This document shows positions 57,229-64,000 of a stretch of DNA of 64,000 bases, piece after piece. The notes under the pieces were generated by a model. The model had not been told where the DNA came from. It did not search any database and saw only the letters and a program-made list of their open reading frames with translations. The stretch lies in NCBI GenBank assembly GCA_030998225.1, contig JAPYXD010000704.1:6014001-6078000 (forward strand), in the 5' to 3' direction. The stretch is from Diplolepis rosae (taxonomy: Eukaryota; Arthropoda; Insecta; Hymenoptera; Diplolepididae). The position numbers and the translations under genes were made by a program. Within the stretch, counting starts at the first letter, position 1. Each line of letters starts with the position of its first letter.

Positions 57229-57685
57229 ATGGCGCAAGCTAAACTTTCGGAACGAGAGAGGGTATCGGTAATAATGATGCGTGGTTAGGGAGATCGAGTT
57301 CGATCTAATGATCAAGTTCGTTTGCTTTTTAATCGCACTTTTCGTAACGAAGAAGGGTTAAATCCTGTCTCAAAATCAACAATTGAAAGAACTGTAAGGC
57401 GCTTTATGAATCATGGATCTATCAAGGACCTTCAGAGAACTGGTCGGCCAAAATCTGCAGGATCTGAGGAGATGCAGATGGACATAGCCCAAGCATTTGT
57501 TGAAAACCCACACCTTAGTTTACGTCAAGCTAGTGATGAGCGTAACGTTGCTCCTGAGACAGTGCGAAATATTTTTAAAAGCATTAATGATTGATAGGGA
57601 GATGATTCGTAATGCTATAACTCATTTTTACAATCGCATAGCTTTTTGTCAAGAAGCTCAAGGTTTCCAGTTCCAACATCTTCAC
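57229..57685 (+). pseudogene. Transposase remnant: N-terminal HTH region fused to the extreme C-terminus
   Basis: The frame starts MAQAKLSERERVSVIMMRG, with a TAG where a Trp is normal, then LLFNRTFRNEEGLNPVSKST, TVRRFMNHGSIKDLQRTGRP and SLRQASDERNVAPETVRNIF. This is the paired HTH region of a Tc1/mariner-superfamily transposase (the lineage often described as DD41D-like in arthropods; family recall, not a search). It then skips the whole DDE catalytic domain to the tail MIRNAITHFYNRIAFC with GFQFQHLH and TGA at 57685. The tail is in a different frame, overlapping the end of the HTH frame. Non-functional. Confidence 0.8.
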
Positions 57686-57689
57686 TGAG

Positions 57690-57832
57690 GCGCGAGAGGC
57701 AAGGGGACTCACGCTAATCAAGCACCCTGAAACGTGGGAGGCAAGGGGACTTACGCTAATCAAGCACCCCGAAACGTGAGAGGCAAGGGGACTCACGCTA
57801 ATCAAGCACCCCGAAGCGTGAGAGGCAAGGGG
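57690..57832 (+). repeat. ~47-bp minisatellite, about 3.3 units
   Basis: Units of CGTGAGAGGCAAGGGGAC then TCACGCTAATCAAGCACCCC then GAAA. They are tandem and nearly identical. They sit exactly after the transposase remnant. The following CTACATCCACGTCGTTCCTG also follows the same repeat at 38610 and 60290 (inverted). Confidence 0.9.
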
Positions 57833-58305
57833 ACAGAATTCACTACATCCACGTCGTTCCTGGGTAATGCTAAACGTAAACGTAAACTGCTTGGAAAAAA
57901 CCTTGAAAAAACCTTGAAGATCATCACGAAGATCAATACAGAGCTCACCAATGAATTTCTCATTGAAATTTACTTCAGGAATTACACTGACTTCTTGGAA
58001 AACTTTGTTTATTTCAAATAACCTTTAACTGACCTGGAACGTTACAATTAACCTATGACTTGGGTACGTACTTGAACGAAGTATTTTTCGCTCTATCGAT
58101 TGCAGATGTGAAAAAGGGGGGTTTCCATTTTAAAAAAACACAAATTTGACCTTCAAAAAGCCATGAAGGTCAACTTCGAGGTCAAAATGAAGGTCACCAT
58201 TGAATTCCTCGTTGAAATTTACTTCAGGAATGACCTTCACTTTTTTGAAAAATATTTTACCTGAGGAAATATCTAACCGTCCCGGGACTTTTTAGACACC
58301 CTGTA

Positions 58306-59880
58306 TGTATTCAAACCCTGCCAACATTTAGGGCCAAGGCAGCAACAAGTTTTCCTGTTTACAACCAGTTATTCATAATCTGTGAAAACATATTTCTACT
58401 AACGCAAGCATATAAATGTGAGTGTATTTTGTGGGAAATATGACAGATTCAATTATATTACTTCAGGAATAATGGTATGGCTAAAACTTCGAACCTGTAT
58501 GTCAGTTGCTGTAATGGTAACACAGTATATCTGATCTAACCAAAATTATTTCTGTATACCCTGAAATTTTTTCTTTCAGTGCGTATCTTCCAAACGAACA
58601 TATACATATACAATGTATGTAACCGAGAAAAAAACGTTTATTCAAGTATGACAAGAAATTGCATCATTATCTTTATGGAGCTTATTTGTTACAAACTAAG
58701 TGGAATGAATCTAAGTCAGGAAAATGAAAATTTTCCTAGAGTCGGTTGACAAAATACCATACAAATTTCATAGATTTTAATTTTTTAAATGTTTATGATT
58801 TTCATATTTTTGTCTGGTTAAGTTATTATGTGTCTATGGACTATATCTTTTTCCTAGTTTGAATTTCACCAGAAAACTTCTTTATTGATTGATTTAATTT
58901 AAGTTAGCGATTTATTGAGAAAAAAGCATATATGTTGATTTACAATTGATTTTCATAGGTTTTGCAGTTTCCCTGATCCACGATCATTGTTTACGTTCCG
59001 AAATTCTTTATCTTTATTCGTGAAATGATCACGCGATGATTAAAATAAATGAGAACTTGAGTATATTTTTAGCTTGTTGAAGTATAATTCATAAAATAAG
59101 AAAAATATGATGGGGAAGAGAGTGCTAGAACTTTTCTGTATGCATGCGTAAAAAATGCTACTTTAAACGTCTGTTCAGCAAGTGCAAAATAGTAAATTCC
59201 CTATGACCGATTCTTTATTGTTCTTTAACATACTAAGAGATCGCGGCAGCATTGACTGGCGTGAGTGCATATATTTTTTGCGTGAAAAAACAATCCCGAT
59301 TCTCCATTATTTTTATTAACTACCTTACCTATATAAGATAAGTGTCATTTGCTAAACAGATGTTCAAATTAGCATTCCTGTTACACCCCAGTAATTTTTT
59401 CAACTTTCGTATTGCCCCTGTGTAAGCGCAATGCGCCATACGCCAGTGTGAATGAATAATAATTCTTTATTTTGTAGTATTATTATGGTAATCATTATGA
59501 TATGGCTATTTGCAGAATTGCAAGCTGCCACAAACAAGAAGAAGAAGATTATGGTAATCATCATGTGGACAGGGTAACTACCCACGTGAGGTAAACCAAT
59601 GCATCACCTCACCTCAACAGATCGTTTAAGCACATATTATAGTAATGCTATGTTAATAACGTAATGAGACGGTAAGAGTTTGGCAAAGTGGCTTTATTAA
59701 CATTAATTTATTGTTGTTAATTTTAATGACTATCATCGCCAACTTTATAATTGATTAAAAATTAATTACTATTAATGCCACTATTATTACTATTCATTGA
59801 TCACCGATACTTAATCACATGGATTCAATAAAGAGAATATACACGGTGACCCATTTTAATCTATAATCCCTAATATCTTC
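58306..59880. other. Non-coding stretch
   Basis: No gene or element supported. Possible local near-duplicates of ATGGTAATCAT occur at 59480 and 59550. Confidence 0.4.
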
Positions 59881-59919
59881 TAAAATACTTTATCTACGGA
59901 AAAATGGTTCGGACAAAGG

Positions 59920-60140
59920 TTGACCAGGACCGAGGGGATATTTGACTGTACCATCAATTTTGACCTTGAGGTCAATTTTCAAGGTCAAATGGAGGTAAGA
60001 CCCTTTTCTTGAATGAGAACCCCTATTTTTGACTGCGGATTTGAAAACGGGAAATTTCACGTCAAAAATTACCTGTGGAAAAATGGATTTTGTGACCTTG
60101 GAAAGGTAAAAAATTAAGGTCAAATGTCTGAGAAACGACC
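59920..60140. repeat. AGGTCA-rich patch
   Basis: Contains TTTTGACCTTGAGGTCAATT, TTTTCAAGGTCAAATGG, TTGTGACCTTGG and AAGGTCAAATGTC within 200 bp. It resembles the AGGTCA-rich arms of the elements at 35.5 and 56.4 kb and is probably a related fragment. Confidence 0.5.
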
Positions 60141-60259
60141 AGATGCCCTTTTTCTGAATTGTCTTGGTTATTCGGGGTGAACAAACGTTCAAGATGCTTC
60201 ACAAAAGTCGATGACAGCCAAACACACCCAGACAGTAACAACGATTTCCGATAAGATGT

Positions 60260-60400
60260 ATTTAGCGTTACCCAGAAACAACGGCGTGGACGTAGTAAGT
60301 TCTGTTTCCTTTGGGGTGCTTTTTTGTCGTGAGTTCCCCTTGCCTCTCACGTTTCGGGTGGTCGATTAACGTGAGTCCTCTTGGCTCTCACCATTGCTAC
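60260..60400 (-). repeat. Inverted copy of the minisatellite module
   Basis: On the plus strand GGGGTGCTTTTTTGTCGTG then AGTTCCCCTTGCCTCTCACG, then GATTAACGTGAGTCCTC and TTGGCTCTCAC, preceded by AACGGCGTGGACGTAGTAAG. It is the reverse complement of the module at 38557 and 57690. Confidence 0.7.
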
Positions 60401-62700
60401 CAGTGTTACAATCAGCCACGGAGTAACTGTTCGAAGTGCTCTGAATTTGCTTGAAGACACAAACGTAGACGCCTTTCAAACACCGTCCACAGTTTCCAGC
60501 AGTTACTCGAGAGATGGCTGTGCAAGCTCTCCGATGTAACTCCCCCAAAAGTGTGTTGGTTATGTGGAAATCTGTAAGGAGGGTTTTATGCCTTAAACGT
60601 TAAAACGTAAAAGTTAAGGAACTGATGAAAGGTTGAAAAACTTAACTTGAGATAAAATCAAATTTAAAATGATAAATGATATTATTTATTAAAAACAAAA
60701 TTTTACTTCGGACAGTTTCTTTTTTTTATGATTTGGTCTTAGTTTTGACTCGCGTTTATAAAATTCGAAATTCTAATCTAACGATATCTACAGAAGTGAA
60801 CGACTGTTCTTGAAGAAACGAAAATATTAACTGAACTTCTTCAGAGAGAAGAGATGAACTATTCAGTCTCCCTGAAGACGATTCATGGATTTTGAGGAAC
60901 GCCCTGGCCCAATTGCAGCCAATAGGGGCAGAGTTTTCCTCCACCCTCGCTGAATTTTCCCTCCACTGTGAGAACATAATAAAAAAATGCCATTGAGAGC
61001 CGTATTCCTGGAAGAGAGAGAAAAAGAGAGAGTACATTTTACAAGTACCCTCATTTTTTGCGCGACTCATGTAACACTTGAGGTTCCGCAGGACCCTTAG
61101 ACGCCTCCGCTCGGACATTTATGACCTTCGCAGTAAGTCCCAGGGCGAGTCGAAAGATCCTCGAATACCGGCCTATGCAACATGTGTCGAGCAGACGATC
61201 GCCCAGGAGAAAGGCATTTGGTACTCTTATTACAATAGGCAGTTTTTTTATATATCCTTTCCTTAACAAAATTTACATTCATCTAAATCACTCTACTTAG
61301 AAAATACATAAAACGTTGAGTTATAATATTTACTTTAGTTCCTTAAGATTTATTAAATTTGAGAATCTGCCCTTCAAACTGGAGATTAACTTCAAACAAA
61401 TTCCAAGACTTCCTTTCTTAATTTTGACTGTAATGAAATATATAAGGCACTATTCTTATTTCTAAGCCTAAGTTTAGTCTAAGTCGTATTTCAAAAACAA
61501 GATGTTCTTCCAAAATGCATTTTGAGAGTTCCAAGAACATTATAGATTCATTCAAAACATTCTTGTCTCCTTGCATCCTGTCCCATGCTTATTCTGAGCT
61601 TTCTTTAGGTTCTATTCCATAGATTTATATTTATAGTTCTAAAAATTGAAAATCATTCTACCTTTAAATAAGTCTTATCTTACATATAATTCAACTTATG
61701 TTTTAAAATATAAGAAATATTATCAATTATAAACCGTGGATAATGAAATAGTTCTACTTTATCGACCACATAAGGAAGATAGTTCGCGCCAGTCACCGAT
61801 CGTCACACCGAATCCTTTCCATCAGATCTTCTCTTGTTGTGGGTCGCTGAACAAAAACTTTTAGATAAGGTAAGTGTGGGTATTACTGTGGATGCCCCAG
61901 TTACTGCGGTTTCAAATAAAACTAATGATATACAATGTTTTAAAGATATATAACGCTACAGAACAATTAAAAACAATTAATTTCTAATCCAAGCATAATA
62001 AGTATCAACGAATTATCAATAGTTACGATATTTGTAGCTAATTGATTGCAATTTGAAACTCTCATGTTCCCGATTCCCATAGTTTTAATGCTTAGATTTG
62101 TTCACAGGCCATGAACACGTTCTGAAAAACTTGTTATAATTCCGTTTCTGAAAATAAAATATTTATTGTGATATTATTTTTTGCAAAGTAAATATCTTAT
62201 TTTTCTAAATATTTATGCAAAATAACAAAAAATACGTTTTTTAATCATTTTTTTACCAAAACAGTATTTGGTACATGATTTTCATAGGTGTATGAATTAC
62301 TGCGATCTGTCAGGCGGCACTGCATAACCTTTCAATTTATTACAAATGCTTCGTTATGCTTACTTTTTATAATTGAGATTAAACAAAATGTTGAAAACTC
62401 CAAAATCGTTGCTAATGAGGCAAGAGGAAGTCAAGTAATATAATTTTAACGTAAATTAAATAAGAGTTATAATATTATTTAATCTTAATTTATTAAAAAT
62501 GCTTCATGTTCACTTTTTATAATTTAGTTTAAATAAAATGTTCAACACTCCTTAATCGTTGCTAAAGATGCAAGAGGAACTCAAGTGATATAATTTTAAG
62601 TTAAATTGAATAAAATGAATAAAATTATTAATAGATAGATGATTTTTTGCTTTGGCTTTAGGGTCCAGAAATAATGTAAACTCAGGGTTTCATTTTTTCC
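60401..62700. other. Stretch without a supported gene
   Basis: A GC-richer patch at 61040-61250 has open frames on both strands (for example plus-strand RRTLRRLRSDIYDLR before GTAAGT at 61131), which could be an old exon. I cannot assign it. 62440-62600 contains two ~115-bp direct copies of GTTGCTAA.GAGGCAAGAGGAA-type sequence (62400-62440 and 62545-62600) in AT-rich DNA. Confidence 0.35.
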
Positions 62701-62706
62701 TCAAAC

Positions 62707-62735
62707 GTTTCGATTCAGATTGGAGTCCTCATCAG
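62707..62735 (-). ncRNA. Second hammerhead-ribozyme-like core
   Basis: On the minus strand CTGATGA is followed by GGACTCCAATCTGAATC, which can form a 5-bp stem with one mismatch, and then GAAAC. The order and spacing match the hammerhead core. Stem III and the cleavage triplet are not convincing. The surrounding sequence differs from the motif at 40598. Confidence 0.35.
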
Positions 62736-62789
62736 TGAGATTTATTTCTATAAAAATACAACGAAAGAAAAGAATAAAGAATTAAAGAA

Positions 62790-64000
62790 TGGAAAATTGC
62801 ACGTGTGACGGATAAACATTGTGTTGACAAACGATATAAATGAATTGCTCTTGTGAACCTATAGAATAGGTCTAACTAAATTTACGAATAAAAAATTGAA
62901 AATTGTACACAATTTGCTATAAAAATACATAGGGAAGGGACTTAAAAAATTTGAACACGTGTGACGGATAAAATTATGATAAAATTGCACATGTAAACCA
63001 TATAATTGGTCCATACTAACTAAATTCGAACAAAAATAAATAAAATGTGCCTAATTTTCCTATAGAAAATGCAAAGGGAGAAACATTAAAAATTACACAT
63101 GTGACGGATAGACATTGTGTTGACAAACGATATAAATGGATTGCACTTTTGAAACTATGGAATAGGTCTAACTAAATTTACGTATAAAAAATTGCAATTT
63201 TTATAAAGTTTTTTACCACAATGGTTTTTTCCGTCCCGCGTTACTGCAATTTATCATAATGTTATCCGTCAAACGTGTAATTTTTTAAGTTCCTTCCCTA
63301 TGTATGTTTATAGCAAATTTTGCACAATTTTCAATTTTCATACGTAAATTTAGTTTGACCTATTCTATAGTTCCAAAAGTGCAATCCATTTATATCGGTA
63401 GTCAACACAATGTCTATCCGTCACATGTGTAATTTTTAAGGTTCTTCCTTTGCATTTCTTTGAAAAATTCTGCACACTTTTTATTTAGTTTTTGTTCGAA
63501 TTTTGTTAGTATGGACCAATTATATGGTTTACATGTGCAATTTTATCATAATGTTATCCATTACACGTATTCAAATTTTTTAATTACCTTCCCTATGTAT
63601 TTTTATAGCAAATTTAGTACAATTTTCAAATTTTTTATACGTAAAGTTAGTTAGACCTATTCCATAGTTTCAAAAGTGCAATCCATTTATATCGTTTGTC
63701 AACACAATGTCTATCCGTCACATGTGTAATTTTTAATGTTTCTCCCTTTGCATTTTCTATAGGAAAATTAGGCACATTTTATTTATTTTTGTTCGAATTT
63801 AGTTAGTATGGACCAATTATATGGTTTACATGTGCAATTTTATCATAATTTTATCCGTCACACGTGTTCAAATTTTTTAAGTCCCTTCCCTATGTATTTT
63901 TATAGCAAATTGTGTACAATTTTCAATTTTTTATTCGTAAATTTAGTTAGACCTATTCTATAGGTTCACAAGAGCAATTCATTTATATCGTTTGTCAACA
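62790..64000. repeat. Large palindrome of ~300-bp repeat units, continuing past the window
   Basis: Left arm: units with GTGTGACGGATARACATT then GTGTTGACAAACGATATAAA at about 62808 and 63108, and alternating units with GTGTGACGGATAAAATTATG (62962). Right arm, in the opposite orientation: TTTATATCGKTTGTCAACAC then AATGTCTATCCGTCACATGT at about 63392, 63692 and 63988. The axis is near 63215-63230. Each half-unit also has a CTATAGAATAGGTCTAAC or CATATAATTGGTCCATAC block. Period ~300 bp, made of two related ~150-bp halves. No ORF of note. Confidence 0.85.

Larger units (their letters stand above)
56350..58303 (+). mobile_element. Tc1/mariner-superfamily element with long inverted arms
   Basis: The ends CAAGGTGTCTAAAAGGTC and (mirror) GACTTTTTAGACACCCTG are bordered by TA (56348-56349 and 58304-58305). 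Both continue CGGGACGGTTRGATATTTCC inward. The left arm (to about 57010) has two and a half copies of a ~245-bp unit with ATCTGCAATCGATAGAGCG and CCTTCATTTTGACCTTC; the right arm (from about 57880) has one inverted copy. The centre holds a broken transposase and a minisatellite. The element is ~1.95 kb. Confidence 0.85.

Noticed and set aside
57584..57805. Minus-strand ORF with three copies of ISVSPLASHVSGCL
   Set aside because: It is translation of the minisatellite; a repeat protein is unlikely given its position in a dead transposon.
63460..63654. Plus-strand ORF in the terminal repeat array
   Set aside because: Lies entirely in the ~300-bp repeat and is not preserved in the neighbouring units.

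Overview
The window is AT-rich eukaryotic DNA with spliced coding remnants, nested transposons, simple repeats and long palindromes. It holds no bacterial-type operon, CRISPR array or recognisable tRNA or rRNA gene. The mobile elements (several mariner lineages, an R1-like LINE, a Ty3/gypsy element, a hAT element and a P-type THAP transposase) and a catalytically dead serine-protease homologue fit an insect. A hymenopteran, perhaps a parasitoid wasp, is my best inference, but the sequence does not prove it.

Layout. 0-2.4 kb: AT-rich DNA with two weak zinc-finger-like ORF fragments and a GC-rich, TATA-containing stretch. 2.4-8.5 kb: a P-type element on the minus strand with a long intact transposase exon, a spliced-off THAP exon, and two nested palindromic elements. 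8.5-13 kb: mostly non-coding DNA with a TTAA-flanked MITE and one copy of an LTR-like repeat. 13.1-16.4 kb: two dead mariners, one carrying a 418-bp MITE with a 6-bp target duplication. 16.5-19.9 kb: an R1-like LINE (ORF1 and ORF2, minus strand) whose ORF2 has lost the core of its reverse transcriptase. 20-24 kb: AT-rich DNA and an isolated signal-peptide exon. 24-27.5 kb: a LINE RNase H fragment, a transposon-associated ORF, and a 2-kb foldback with a 56-aa ORF in its loop. 28.2-34.9 kb: gypsy pol fragments, LTR-like copies and a local tandem duplication. 35.5-38.4 kb: a foldback rich in AGGTCA motifs and a deleted mariner. 38.5-41.4 kb: minisatellites, a 120-bp tandem repeat, a hammerhead-like motif and a (TA)n tract.

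41.8-49.0 kb: exons of a serine-protease homologue lacking all three triad positions. Its last intron holds two palindromic MITEs, a mariner with TA target duplications, and a second mariner into which a 2.2-kb Mutator-like foldback with a perfect 9-bp target duplication has inserted. 50.4-51.1 kb: an internally deleted P-type copy that keeps the same terminus and the last transposase codons as the full copy. 52.3-58.3 kb: a mariner fragment, a 5'-truncated LINE with poly-A, a four-exon hAT gene with two nonsense codons, and a Tc1/mariner-like element keeping only the N- and C-terminal parts of its transposase. 59-64 kb: little coding, a hammerhead-like motif and a large inverted array of ~300-bp repeats running off the end.

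I found no clearly new multi-gene system. The best leads are the intact P-type transposase beside its deleted derivative, the Mutator-like foldback, foldbacks carrying ORF fragments, the same minisatellite in three contexts, AGGTCA-rich elements, and two CUGAUGA...GAAAC hammerhead-like cores.
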